Of a stretch of DNA of 35,937 nt, positions 20,082 through 31,034 are shown piece after piece. Source of the stretch: Rhodospirillales bacterium (lineage in GTDB: Bacteria > Pseudomonadota > Alphaproteobacteria > Reyranellales > Reyranellaceae). Every line of letters begins with the position of its first letter. Within the stretch, counting starts at the first letter, position 1. The position numbers and the translations under genes are program-made. The notes beneath the pieces are model-generated. The model did not search any database. It had not been told where the DNA came from and saw only the letters and a program-made list of their open reading frames with translations. The DNA is taken from NCBI GenBank assembly GCA_016191685.1, contig JACPVT010000308.1, forward strand, positions 1 through 35,937, written 5' to 3'.

Positions 20082-21251
20082 ATGAGTCGCGGGGGAGTTC
20101 CGTTGCCTGTTTTCCGCCAACTCTTCGTTGCCGCCGTCCTCGCCTTTGCCGCCGCGCCAGTCATGGCCCAGGGCGGCCCGCCCGCCATGCCGGTATCGGT
20201 TGCCGAACCGCTGGCCAAGCGGATCACGCAGTGGGACGAGTTCTCCGGCCGCTTCGAAGCCGTCGCCTCGGTCGAAGTCCGGGCGCGCGTCTCCGGCTTC
20301 ATCGACAAGCTGCACTTCCGCGACGGCCAACTGGTCAATGTCGGCGACCTGTTGTTCACCATCGACAAGCGGCCCTACGAGATCGCCGTCGAATCGGCCA
20401 CAGCCGACGTCGCCCGCAACAAGGCCCAGGTCGAGCTCGCCGAATTGCAGGTCACTCGCGGCGCCTCGCTGATTGCCTCGCGCACCATCACGGAGGCCGA
20501 CAACGATTCGCGCAAGTCGGCGCTTGCCGTCGCGCGCGCCCAGCTCAAGTCGGCCGAAGCGGCGCTGCGCAACGCCCAGCTCAATCTCGACTGGACCGAC
20601 GTGCGCGCGCCGCTGGCCGGCCGCATCTCCGACCGCAAGGTCGACGCCGGCAATCTGATCCAGGGCGGCCAGCAGGGCGCCACGTTGCTCGCCTCGATCG
20701 TCACCATCGATCCGATCCGCTTCGTGTTCGACATCTCCGAGGCGGACTATATCCGCTACCAGCGCCTGTACCTGTCCGGGTCGCGCCCGTCGGAGCGCGG
20801 CGATACCGTCATCCCGGTGCGCATTCGCCTCGCCGACGAGACCGAGTGGAAGCGCACCGGCAAGATCGACTTCGTCGACAATCAACTCGGCACGCGGTCC
20901 GGCACCATCCGCGCCCGCGCCATCGTCGAAAACGATGACCAGCTCCTGGCACCCGGGATCTTCGGCCGGCTGCAGCTGTTCGGCGGCGAGTACGACGCGC
21001 TGCTGATCCCCGATTCGGCGATCGTTTCCGATCAGGCGCGCAAGATCGTGTTCGCGGTCGGGCCCGACAACGTCGTGCAGGCGAAGCCTGTCGTGCTCGG
21101 GCCGCTGGTCGATGGGCTGCGCGTGGTGCGCAGCGGGATTGCCGCGGCCGACAAGGTGGTGCTCGACGGGCTGGCCAACCCGATGGTGCGGCCGGGCGCC
21201 AAGGTGGTGCCGCAGAAGGGCGCGATCACCGCCCAGAATCAGAAGAAATAG
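20082..21251 (+). CDS. RND efflux periplasmic adaptor (membrane fusion protein)
   Basis: Sec-type signal (FVAAVLAFAAAPVMAQ), VEVRARVSGFIDKLHFRDGQLVNVGDLLFTID lipoyl motif; TTG 20103 is an alternative start. Confidence 0.95.
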   Translation: MSRGGVPLPVFRQLFVAAVLAFAAAPVMAQGGPPAMPVSVAEPLAKRITQWDEFSGRFEAVASVEVRARVSGFIDKLHFRDGQLVNVGDLLFTIDKRPYEIAVESATADVARNKAQVELAELQVTRGASLIASRTITEADNDSRKSALAVARAQLKSAEAALRNAQLNLDWTDVRAPLAGRISDRKVDAGNLIQGGQQGATLLASIVTIDPIRFVFDISEADYIRYQRLYLSGSRPSERGDTVIPVRIRLADETEWKRTGKIDFVDNQLGTRSGTIRARAIVENDDQLLAPGIFGRLQLFGGEYDALLIPDSAIVSDQARKIVFAVGPDNVVQAKPVVLGPLVDGLRVVRSGIAAADKVVLDGLANPMVRPGAKVVPQKGAITAQNQKK

Positions 21252-21268
21252 GGCGAAGCAAACAAGCC

Positions 21269-24200
21269 ATGCGTTTTTCCCACTTCTTCATCGACCGCCC
21301 GATCTTCGCCTCGGTTCTGTCGATCATCATCCTGATCGTGGGCTTCATCGCCCAGCGCGGCCTGCCGGTGGCCGAATATCCCGAGATCGCACCGCCCACG
21401 GTCAACGTCACCGCGACCTATCCCGGCGCCTCGGCCGAGGTCATCGCCGCCACCGTCGCCACGCCGCTCGAGATCGAGATCAACGGCGTCGACGACATGC
21501 TCTACATCGTCTCGCAGTCGACCGGCGACGGGCGGCTGTCGATCAACGTCGTGTTCAAGCCGGGCGTCAACATCGACCAGGCGCAGGTCAACGTGCAGAA
21601 CCGCGTCGCCGTGGCCCAACCGCGCCTGCCCGAGGACGTGCAGCGGCTGGGCATCGTGGTGCGCAAGGCCTCGCCCGACCTGATGATGGTCGTGCACATG
21701 ACGTCGCCCGACGGCAGCCGCGACCAGCAGTACATCTCCAACTACGCCACGCTGTTCGTGAAAGACGTGCTGGGCCGCATCGACGGCATCGGCAATGTGC
21801 TGGTGTTCGGTGCGCGCGACTATTCCATGCGTGTGTGGCTCGATCCCGCGCGCGTGGCCGCCCACAATCTGACGGCCGGCGAGGTCATGCTGGCGATGCG
21901 CGCCGCCAACCTCCAGGTCGCGGCCGGCGCCATCAACCAGGCTCCCGCCGTGTCGCCGGGCGGCTTCACCCTGTCGGTGCAGACGCTGGGCCGCCTCACG
22001 ACACCCGAGGAATTCGGCAACATCGTGCTGCGCGCCGAGCCCGACGGCTCGGTGACCCGCCTGCGCGACGTCGCGCGCATCGAACTGGGTGCGCAGGACT
22101 ACACGCTGAACGCCTATCTCGACAACAAGAACGCCACCGCGCTCGGCATCTTCCAGCGCCCCGGCTCCAACGCGCTTTCGACCTCGGCCGAGGTCAAGGC
22201 AACGATGGAGCGGCTGAAGAAATCCTTCCCGACCGGCCTCGACTATTCGGTGGTCTACAATCCCACCGAGTTCATCCAGGCCTCGGTCGATGCTGTGATC
22301 GAGACGCTGTTCGAGGCGCTGATCCTGGTCGTGATCGTGGTGATCGTGTTCCTGCAGACCTGGCGGGCCGCGATCATCCCCCTGCTCGCCATCCCGGTCT
22401 CGCTGATCGGCTCCTTCGCCGTGATGTCCGCGGTTGGGGTGTCGTTCAATACCCTGTCGCTGTTCGGCCTGGTTCTGGCGATCGGCATCGTGGTCGACGA
22501 CGCCATCGTGGTGGTCGAGAACGTCGAGCGCTACCTGACCCAGGGCATGTCGCCCAAGGAGGCCGCGCACAAGACCATGGACGAGGTCGGCGGCGCGCTG
22601 ATCGCGATTTCCCTGGTCCTGATCGCGGTGTTCCTGCCGACCGCCTTCATCACCGGCCTGCAGGGCACCTTCTACAAGCAGTTCGCCATCACCATCGCGG
22701 CCTCGACGGCGATCTCGGCTTTCGTGTCCCTGACGCTGTCGCCGGCCATGGCGGCCCTGCTGCTGAAGACTCACGCGCTGTCGCATGTCGAGAAGCCCAA
22801 GCCCACGCTAATCGAGCGGCTGGCCTGGCCGCTCACCTGGTTCTTCCGCCAGTTTAATCGCGGCTTCGAGGGACTGTCGAATTTCTACGGCCGTGCCACG
22901 GCCCGGCTGATCCGCATGGCAACCATCGTCCTGGTCGTCTATGCCGGCCTGCTGGTGCTGACCGGCAACCGGCTGGTCAACACGCCGACCGGCCTGGTGC
23001 CGCAGCTCGACCGCTCCTACCTGATCGCCGTGATGCAGCTTCCCGCCGGCTCGACCTTGGAGCGCGCCGACCGGCTGGTGCGGCAGGCCTCGGAGATGAT
23101 CATGGCGACGCCCGGGGTCGAGCACGCCGTGGCTTTCGTCGGCCTCGACGGCGCCACCTTCACCAACGCCCCCAACACCGGCGTGGTGTTCGTCACGCTG
23201 AAACCGTTCGACCAGCGTCGCAATCTGCCGATGGACAAGATCGTGGCCGACCTGCGCGGCAAGATGTTCTCCCTGCGCGAGGCCTTCGTGTTCGTGCTCG
23301 AGCCGCCCTCGGTGCCGGGCATCGGCACCGGCGGCGGCCTCAAGGGCTACGTGCAGGACCGTGCCGCGCGCGGCCTGCCGGCGCTCGAGGGCGCGACCTG
23401 GGCGCTGGCCGGCGCCGCCGGGCAGACCCCGGGGCTGACCCAGGCCTTCACGCTGTTCAGCACGCGAACGCCGCAGATCTGGGCCGAGATCGACCGCACC
23501 AAGGCCGAGCAGCTGGGCGTGCCGATCGCGCGCGTGTTCGAGACGCTGTCGATCTACATGGGCTCGGGCTACGTCAACGATTTCAACATCCTCGGCCGCA
23601 CCTATCGCGTGACGGCGCAGGCCGACGACCCCTACCGGCTGACCGTGCGCGACGTCGGCAACCTCAAGACACGCTCGGCGAGCGGCGAGATGGTGCCGAT
23701 CGGGTCGGTCGCGACCTTCTCCGACACGACCGGCCCCTATCGCGTGGCACGCTACAATCTCTATCCCGCGGCCGAAGTGCAGGTCGCGCTGCAACGCGGC
23801 TTCTCGTCAGGGCAGGGAATTGCCGCCATGGAAGGCCTGGCTGAAAAGGTGCTGCCTTCGGGTTTCGACTTCGAATGGACCGAGATCGCGCTGCAGGAGA
23901 AGCTCGCGGGCAACACCGCGATCCTGGCCTTCGGCCTTGCCGTGGTCTTCGTCTTCCTGCTGCTGGCCGCGCTCTACGAAAGCTGGCTGCTGCCGCTGGC
24001 CGTCATCCTGATCGTGCCGATGTGCGTGCTGGCGGCCATGATCGGCGTCAACCTGCGCGGCCTCGATCGCAACGTCCTGGTCGAAATCGGCCTGGTGGTG
24101 CTGGTGGGCCTGGCCGCCAAGAACGCCATCCTGATCGTGGAGTTCGCCAAGCAGGCGCACGAAGCCGGCATGACCCGCTACGACGCGGCCATCAGCGCCG

Positions 24201-24460
24201 CCAAGACGCGGCTCCGGCCCATCCTGATGACCTCGCTCGCCTTCATCCTGGGCGTGGTGCCGCTGGTGGTGAGCTTCGGCGCCGGCGCCGAAATGCGCCA
24301 GTCGCTGGGCACCGCGGTGTTCGCCGGCATGCTGGGCGTCACCTTCTTCGGCCTGATCTTCACGCCGGTGTTCTACGTGATCTGCACCGGCCTGTCGGAA
24401 CTGCGCTTCCGGTGGCGCAAGCAGGAGATCAAGCCCGACTTCAAGCCGGATTCGGCCTGA
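21269..24460 (+). CDS. RND efflux inner-membrane permease (HAE1/AcrB-MexF type)
   Basis: FIDRPIFASVLSIII, GIVVDDAIVVVENVERY (proton-relay DD), GLAAKNAILIVEFAK (relay Lys); 1063 aa. Confidence 0.97.
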   Translation: MRFSHFFIDRPIFASVLSIIILIVGFIAQRGLPVAEYPEIAPPTVNVTATYPGASAEVIAATVATPLEIEINGVDDMLYIVSQSTGDGRLSINVVFKPGVNIDQAQVNVQNRVAVAQPRLPEDVQRLGIVVRKASPDLMMVVHMTSPDGSRDQQYISNYATLFVKDVLGRIDGIGNVLVFGARDYSMRVWLDPARVAAHNLTAGEVMLAMRAANLQVAAGAINQAPAVSPGGFTLSVQTLGRLTTPEEFGNIVLRAEPDGSVTRLRDVARIELGAQDYTLNAYLDNKNATALGIFQRPGSNALSTSAEVKATMERLKKSFPTGLDYSVVYNPTEFIQASVDAVIETLFEALILVVIVVIVFLQTWRAAIIPLLAIPVSLIGSFAVMSAVGVSFNTLSLFGLVLAIGIVVDDAIVVVENVERYLTQGMSPKEAAHKTMDEVGGALIAISLVLIAVFLPTAFITGLQGTFYKQFAITIAASTAISAFVSLTLSPAMAALLLKTHALSHVEKPKPTLIERLAWPLTWFFRQFNRGFEGLSNFYGRATARLIRMATIVLVVYAGLLVLTGNRLVNTPTGLVPQLDRSYLIAVMQLPAGSTLERADRLVRQASEMIMATPGVEHAVAFVGLDGATFTNAPNTGVVFVTLKPFDQRRNLPMDKIVADLRGKMFSLREAFVFVLEPPSVPGIGTGGGLKGYVQDRAARGLPALEGATWALAGAAGQTPGLTQAFTLFSTRTPQIWAEIDRTKAEQLGVPIARVFETLSIYMGSGYVNDFNILGRTYRVTAQADDPYRLTVRDVGNLKTRSASGEMVPIGSVATFSDTTGPYRVARYNLYPAAEVQVALQRGFSSGQGIAAMEGLAEKVLPSGFDFEWTEIALQEKLAGNTAILAFGLAVVFVFLLLAALYESWLLPLAVILIVPMCVLAAMIGVNLRGLDRNVLVEIGLVVLVGLAAKNAILIVEFAKQAHEAGMTRYDAAISAAKTRLRPILMTSLAFILGVVPLVVSFGAGAEMRQSLGTAVFAGMLGVTFFGLIFTPVFYVICTGLSELRFRWRKQEIKPDFKPDSA

Positions 24461-24938
24461 GCACGCGGTGCAGGTCGAGCACCGGCGGATCGCGGCCGAG
24501 CTGCGACAGCAGGGTGTGGACCTGGGCGCGGTGATGGGTCTGGTGATTGAAGAAGTGCGGCAGCAGGACGTCGAGCGGATCCTCTGACGCGAGGCCGGCA
24601 TTGTTGACGTAACGGATCGTGCCGGCGGCGAAATCGGGCGGCAGGTCCGCGATGAACCGCTCGATGCGGGCATCCATCGCGACCCGCGCCGCGCGCAGGG
24701 CCGCGAAATCCTCGAACAGGATGGCGCCGAGATCGGTCGAGGGATAGGCGGTGCCCTCGAAGCGCGCCATCCAGATGCGATCGCCCAGCAGCAGATGGTT
24801 GAGCGTGCCGTGGACGCTCCTGAAGAACGCACCGAGGTCGCGCCGGCGCTCCTCATCGGAGAGCCGGGCGCAGGCCTCGTAGAGCGTCTCGTTGGCCAGT
24901 CGGTTGTAGCGGGCGTAGTACGCCCAGGGCTGGGTCAT
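24441..24938 (-). CDS. DinB family protein
   Basis: YNRLANETLYEAC..., HGTLNHLLLGDRIWM, HFFNHQTHHRAQVH metal-binding His pattern. Confidence 0.93.
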   Translation of the reverse strand: MTQPWAYYARYNRLANETLYEACARLSDEERRRDLGAFFRSVHGTLNHLLLGDRIWMARFEGTAYPSTDLGAILFEDFAALRAARVAMDARIERFIADLPPDFAAGTIRYVNNAGLASEDPLDVLLPHFFNHQTHHRAQVHTLLSQLGRDPPVLDLHRVLRPNPA

Positions 24939-24947
24939 CTGCCCTGT

Positions 24948-25079
24948 TTAGCGGGCCGCGGCGGAAACCCAACGCGCCAAATCGCGGAACGCACCGGCGA
25001 CGGCCGCCGCACGCAGGCGGTGGGCCTTCACCAAGTAAGCCTGATATTCGGGAGTTGAGGGATACGGCGCCTTGAACAT
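24948..25079 (-). CDS. Small protein, 43 aa (MFKAPYPSTPEYQAYLVKAHRLRAAAVAGAFRDLARWVSAAAR), upstream of dinB-like gene
   Basis: ATG preceded by AAAGGAGATATCC (strong SD, good spacing); TAA at 24950-24948; 9-nt gap to the DinB start. Below the length cutoff of the ORF track. Confidence 0.7.
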   Translation of the reverse strand: MFKAPYPSTPEYQAYLVKAHRLRAAAVAGAFRDLARWVSAAAR

Positions 25080-25081
25080 GG

Positions 25082-25141
25082 ATATCTCCTTTGATTGAAA
25101 GGAACATAATTCCTCGTTGTTCAAGTGTTATCTGGAGATAT
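25082..25141 (-). promoter_or_regulatory. Nested inverted-repeat leader that can pair with the SD of the 43-aa ORF
   Basis: Outer helix 25082-25089/25134-25141 (ATATCTCC:GGAGATAT, 8 bp); inner helices 25095-25099/25120-25124 and 25100-25104/25110-25114. Confidence 0.5.
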
Positions 25142-25178
25142 TGACGAAGACTGATGAATATAATTCACTAATAGGGCA

Positions 25179-26084
25179 ATGATCGATCATGCCAGCGAAA
25201 TGGCGGCCTTCGTGCGGGTCGTCGATGCCAAGGGCTTTTCCGCCGCGGCGGGAGGGCTCGGTCTGTCGCCGTCAGCCGTCAGCAAGCTGGTGACCCGGCT
25301 GGAGACCCGGCTGGGCGTCCGCCTGCTGCAGCGCACGACGCGGGCGCTGCACCTCACCGCAGACGGCGAGGCCTTCTACGGCGCCGCGCGACGCATCGTG
25401 GCGGAGATCGAGACGCTCGAGAACGAGATCACCGGTCAGAGCGGCACGCCGCATGGGCCGCTCAAGGTCACGACCTCGCTCGCCTTCTCGACCCACCAGC
25501 TCGCGCCCATCATCGGCGAGTTTTTGCAGCGCTACCCCGCCGTGCAGCTCGAGTTGCTGCCGACCGATCGCGTGGTCGACGTGATCGACGAGCGGATCGA
25601 TGTCGCCATCCGGATCGGCAAGCTCGCCGACACCAGCTTCATGGCGCGCAAGATCGGCGAGGACGTCCGCCTGATCTGTGCCGCGCCGAGCTACCTGGCC
25701 CGCCGCCGCACGCCGCAGCGGCCCGAGGATCTCGCGCACCACGACTGCATCGTCAATCGCGACCGGCCCGAACTCAACAGATGGCCTTTCCGCATCGACG
25801 GCAACATCCGCCAGATCGAGGTCAATGGCCGCCTCGCCGTCAACGAGGGCGAAGCGCAGATGCGGCTCGCCCTGCAGGGGCTGGGCATCGTCTGCCTGAC
25901 GCGGCTGACGCTGGCCGGCGCCATCCGGCGTGGCGACCTGGTGCCCCTGCTCGGAGACTTCTACGCCGAGGAGCCGGTGCCGATCCATGCGGTCTACCCG
26001 CACCGCCGGCATTTGGCACCGAAGGTGCCGGCGTTCGTGAATTTCCTCATCGAGAAGTTCACACCTCCGCCCTGGGAGATATGA
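25179..26084 (+). CDS. LysR-family transcriptional regulator
   Basis: MAAFVRVVDAKGFSAAAGGLGLSPSAVSKLVTRLETRLGVRLLQRTTRALHLT HTH; LysR substrate domain. Confidence 0.96.
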   Translation: MIDHASEMAAFVRVVDAKGFSAAAGGLGLSPSAVSKLVTRLETRLGVRLLQRTTRALHLTADGEAFYGAARRIVAEIETLENEITGQSGTPHGPLKVTTSLAFSTHQLAPIIGEFLQRYPAVQLELLPTDRVVDVIDERIDVAIRIGKLADTSFMARKIGEDVRLICAAPSYLARRRTPQRPEDLAHHDCIVNRDRPELNRWPFRIDGNIRQIEVNGRLAVNEGEAQMRLALQGLGIVCLTRLTLAGAIRRGDLVPLLGDFYAEEPVPIHAVYPHRRHLAPKVPAFVNFLIEKFTPPPWEI

Positions 26085-26115
26085 TCTACTCCAACGAACC
26101 AATCTGGAGGACACC

Positions 26116-26484
26116 ATGGCCGACGCCATCGACGATCTGTTCCGCCGCTTCGGCAAGGCCTTCAACAAGGCCGACGTCGAGGAGATTACCGCCTGCGTCA
26201 CCGACGATTTCGAGTGGCGCCTCAACGCAGGCGGCGCGCCGGCCGGCCGCGTGCTCAAGGGCAAGGCCGACCTGCGCGCCTATTTCGCCGACAAGTCCGC
26301 GGCGCATCGCGAGGCGCGCTATTCCGAGGCCCGCATACATCGCGCCGGCGACAAGTTGTTCGGCACCTTCCGCGTCACCGGCATCGACCATGCCGGCAAC
26401 AGGTTCGACCGCTACGGCATCGATCTCTACGAGGTGAAGGACGGCAGGATCGCCCTCAAGGACAGCTATCTGAAGGCCGACTGA
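26116..26484 (+). CDS. NTF2-like / SnoaL-like protein
   Basis: 122 aa; MADAIDDLFRRFGKAFNKADVEEITACVTDDFEWRL...YEVKDGRIALKDSYLK; SD GGAGG upstream. Confidence 0.85.
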   Translation: MADAIDDLFRRFGKAFNKADVEEITACVTDDFEWRLNAGGAPAGRVLKGKADLRAYFADKSAAHREARYSEARIHRAGDKLFGTFRVTGIDHAGNRFDRYGIDLYEVKDGRIALKDSYLKAD

Positions 26485-26485
26485 G

Positions 26486-27273
26486 GTGACGAACGACACC
26501 GTCCTCTGGGAAATCGACAAGCGCGGCGTGGCCACGGTCACGCTCAACCGGCCGCAGGTGAACAACGCCTACAACGGCGAGCTGATCCAGGGCCTGCATG
26601 ATGCGATGGATGCGCTCGGCCTGGCGGCGGGGCTGCGCCTCGTCGTGCTGCGCAGCAACGGCCGCCACTTCCAGGCCGGCGCCGACCTCGCCTGGATCAG
26701 CAGCGTCGCCACGCAATCGCCGGCCGAGAACGAGCGGGTGAGCCGGCTCACCGCCGAGGCGATCCGCCGGCTCGACACCTGTCCGGTGCCGACGCTGGCG
26801 CTTGTCCAGGGCGGCTGCTTCGGCGGCGGCACCGGCATTGCCGCGGCCTGCGACGTCGTGGTGGCGAGCGAGGACGCGATCTTCTCCATCGCCGAGACGC
26901 GCTGGGGCCTGATGGCGGGCATCATCCTGCCGCAGCTCTGCCAGGCCATGGGCGTGCGCCAGGTCCGGCGCTATGCGCTGACCGGCGAGCGCTTCGGCGC
27001 CGGGGAAGCGCGGCGGCTCGGCCTGGTGCACGAGGTCTGCCCGACCGGCGGGCTCGAGGCGGCGGGCGCGAAGATCGTCGATTCCGTGTTGATGAACGCC
27101 CCCGGCGCCACGACCGCGACCAAGCTCAGGACGTTGGCGGCGGCGCGTTCCTTCATCGACGACGGCGAGCTGCGCGACCTGATCGACGAGCACGCCCGCG
27201 CCCGCCAGCAGGCCGAGGCCCGCGAAGGCCTCGCGAGCTTCCGCGAGAAGCGCAAGCCTTCGTGGTATCCGGG

Positions 27274-27277
<4 letters not shown>
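26486..27277 (+). CDS. Enoyl-CoA hydratase/isomerase (crotonase) family
   Basis: [54 protein letters not shown] start 1 nt after the preceding stop. Confidence 0.93.
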
Positions 27278-28241
<964 letters not shown>

Positions 28242-28245
<4 letters not shown>

Positions 28246-29870
28246 GACCGTCTTATACGCGACTCAAACAGACTCCACACTAGGAGCAGACCAAGCGACA
28301 GACCCGAAACGGCCCAGCTCCACCGTTCCACCGACAAGGTTTCACGCAGAAGGTGGAAAGTGTGGCGACCGGCAGGCGCCACGAACGACACTAGCCGGAA
28401 GGGGTCGGTCGGAACGATCGCGGCCACCCCGTCGATCTGCCATCCCGGGAAAAAGAAGCGTCGCAGGACGACCGTTGTCGGTTGGTCACTCTCGAGCTCG
28501 ATGTGCAATGCGCCGAAGCGACGGGCCTCCGCGCGGCAAAGATTCGCGGCGGGCGTACAGGTAATGGTCGGTACCGTCGCCAACGGTTCCAGACCGAGTT
28601 CACTGTAGGGCGTATGGGGATTCTGCGGGAAACCCCGTGGTTGATGGACCCTGCTGTCATTCTGATACAGCGCATCGAGTTTCAACGTCAGGTCGAAGCG
28701 GGCGACCGCATCTTGAAAGACTAGTGCGACGCCCGGCATTACAGCGACCGCCGCCATCACGAAGGTGTAGCGTGTAGCGCGCCGAAGATTCGCAAGGGGC
28801 GCCAGACAGAGCGCGGTGATCGAGGCGAATTCGACCACCATCATCAGGCGCCACGGGAACTGTACCTTGGCGATGTGAGGCAACTGCCAAAACCACGGAA
28901 CCAGACCCGCAATCAACACCAGGCTGCCGAGACTGACGGCAATCCAGAAGCCGAGCTTGTGACGGCGCCTGTCGTCGGCCGGCATTTGTCGCACGACAAG
29001 ATAGAGGCCGGCGTTGAGCAAGGTCGTCGCGAGGGCAAGGGAGGCGATCGCGAACATGATATTCGGTTCTGGCCAAAGCCCGGGCCTGAGCAGGAACCAC
29101 TTCTCAATGTGATAGAAAGGCATCCAGAGCTGGTCGGCCGAGATCCAATCCTGCAACAACATCGCCGGCACAAGATAGGTGGCAGCGATGCCGATACCCA
29201 GCGCCCCGGCCATCCCTGCGCTCAGCAGGACGACAGGTCGACGGGTGCAATACAGGACATAGGCTGGAATCACCGTGACCGAGACCAGTAGCGTCGTCGG
29301 CAGGTGTGAAAGGATCAAGGTCGCATAGGACAGCGCCAGCAGTGGCGGTCCGGCGCGCTGCCCGTCGACGACGAGCCTGATAGCCAGCATGACCACCGGC
29401 AATACCGCGTAGGCGGTGAACTCCGCGAAGGCGCCACGCATATAGTAGTCGAGAAGATGATAGGGCGCCGCCATGTAGGCGGCCGCCCCGACCAGTGCGG
29501 CACGATTCACCTCCGTCTCGCGCCGGAGCCATGCGCGCATGGTCAATCCCGATGCCCACAGCAACAAAAGCGACGTGAGTACCAGTCGATAAGACACCGA
29601 CAGCATATCGAACGTGACGACGCTCACCAGAGCGTCGATCAAGAACGCCATGGGTGGGTAGAAAAACAACGAGGGCCCGCCAAGTCCGCCGTATGAATCG
29701 GACATCCAACGCGGAAACAGGATTCCGGCGCGGAACTGCTCGGAAGCCTGCGTCGCGTAGGTGAGGTTTTCCGGCGCGCTGTGGGTGATGTGCGTGCCCA
29801 GCACCAGCGATGGTCCCAGCAACAGCCCTGCTGCAATCAGCAGAACGAGCGCGGGCCTCACTAACGGCAA
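28242..29870 (-). CDS. Polytopic membrane protein of the 6-pyruvoyl-tetrahydropterin-synthase-related family
   Basis: [48 protein letters not shown]; many TM helices; likely TTG (29870) or GTG (29861) start; ATGA overlap with cysK. Confidence 0.75.
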
Positions 29871-29872
29871 GC

Positions 29873-31024
29873 CTATTCCGCCGCCTGCTTCTGCGCCGTC
29901 CGGTCCGGCGTCAGCGTGTAGGTTGTGAACTGCTTGTTGCGCGACGGCATGGGGCAGGCTTCCAGATGGCCCTCGCCGGGACGCATCAGGATCATCGCGG
30001 TGGTCGCGGTCATGACGCCGCGCGTGCTGAGCCGGGGCGGGCGGCACACCGACCAGGGCGAATTCCAGTCGTCGAAGAAGGCGGCGCGGAAGTCATCGAG
30101 TGTGAGCTTGCCGCGCTTGGGGGCGAGCTGGTCGCGCACGCGCTTGTCGCGATAGATCGAGCACGGCGTCTCGGCGAGGCCGGTGTCCTTGACCTTGGCG
30201 CGCGCCGCCTCGGCGATCCAGTGATTGGCGTGCACGTAGAGGCCGCGGTCCGGCGCCAGCCAGAACGTGTCGTCGGGCGCGCACTCGAAGCCGAAGGCCT
30301 CGCCGCCGCCCCCATCGCTCGTCGCGTGGCTGACGGCCATGTGGTTGGAGCCGGGCTTGGGCGTCGAGACGATGGTGTGGACCGCCTGCGCGAGATGGGC
30401 GGCCTCCAGCACCTTGCGCCGGATGAAGGGCAGCGGCACGCCGGCGCCGCGCTGGTAGTCGCGGTCGCATTCCAGCGCGTTGGCGGTGAGGCCGATGCCG
30501 GCCGAGTTGAGGCCGGAACGGGCGAGACCGCCGGCCTCAGTGAAGGTCAGGATGTCGGGTCCGTCGTCGCGGCGGATGCGCAGCACCACGCCGGTCTCGG
30601 CGCACTCGGCGCGCCAGTCCCAGTTCTGGCCGTGCAGCAGCACGCCATCGGCGCTGGCCTCGGGCAGCGCCAGCGCCGCCGTGCAGCCGTCCGGGAAATG
30701 CTGGGCCGCCTTCTGGCGGCGCGCCGCCGCCACCATCTCGGTGCGGGCGTTCATCAGCATCACGGCGGCGAAAGGCTGGCCCGCACCCTCGGCGATGCCG
30801 CGCATCTCCTCGACATAGGCTGGGTCGAACTGCTCGATCGCCGGCACCATCGCCTCGGCGCGGCGCTCGAGCTCCTTCCACTCGACGCCGCTTTTCAGCA
30901 GCGACTCGGCATACATCCCGGCGCCGCGCTTGATCCGGTCCGCGACGGCCTTGCCGTGGGTGCGGCCACGCTCGTGCGGGCTGCCGGCGAGGTCGATCAG
31001 GGGAAAGGGCGCGTAGTCGGTCAT
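29873..31024 (-). CDS. C45 peptidase / acyl-CoA:6-aminopenicillanic-acid acyltransferase family (Ntn hydrolase)
   Basis: SPHERGRTHGKAVADRIK..., DGCTAALALPEASADGVLLHGQNWDW with candidate nucleophile Cys after Gly. Confidence 0.88.
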   Translation of the reverse strand: MTDYAPFPLIDLAGSPHERGRTHGKAVADRIKRGAGMYAESLLKSGVEWKELERRAEAMVPAIEQFDPAYVEEMRGIAEGAGQPFAAVMLMNARTEMVAAARRQKAAQHFPDGCTAALALPEASADGVLLHGQNWDWRAECAETGVVLRIRRDDGPDILTFTEAGGLARSGLNSAGIGLTANALECDRDYQRGAGVPLPFIRRKVLEAAHLAQAVHTIVSTPKPGSNHMAVSHATSDGGGGEAFGFECAPDDTFWLAPDRGLYVHANHWIAEAARAKVKDTGLAETPCSIYRDKRVRDQLAPKRGKLTLDDFRAAFFDDWNSPWSVCRPPRLSTRGVMTATTAMILMRPGEGHLEACPMPSRNKQFTTYTLTPDRTAQKQAAE

Positions 31025-31034
31025 GCAATCTCTC

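Noticed and set aside
21239-22786. 515-aa minus-strand ORF antisense to the RND permease
   Set aside because: His/Asp/Gln-rich antisense artefact; the RND permease on the plus strand has all family motifs.
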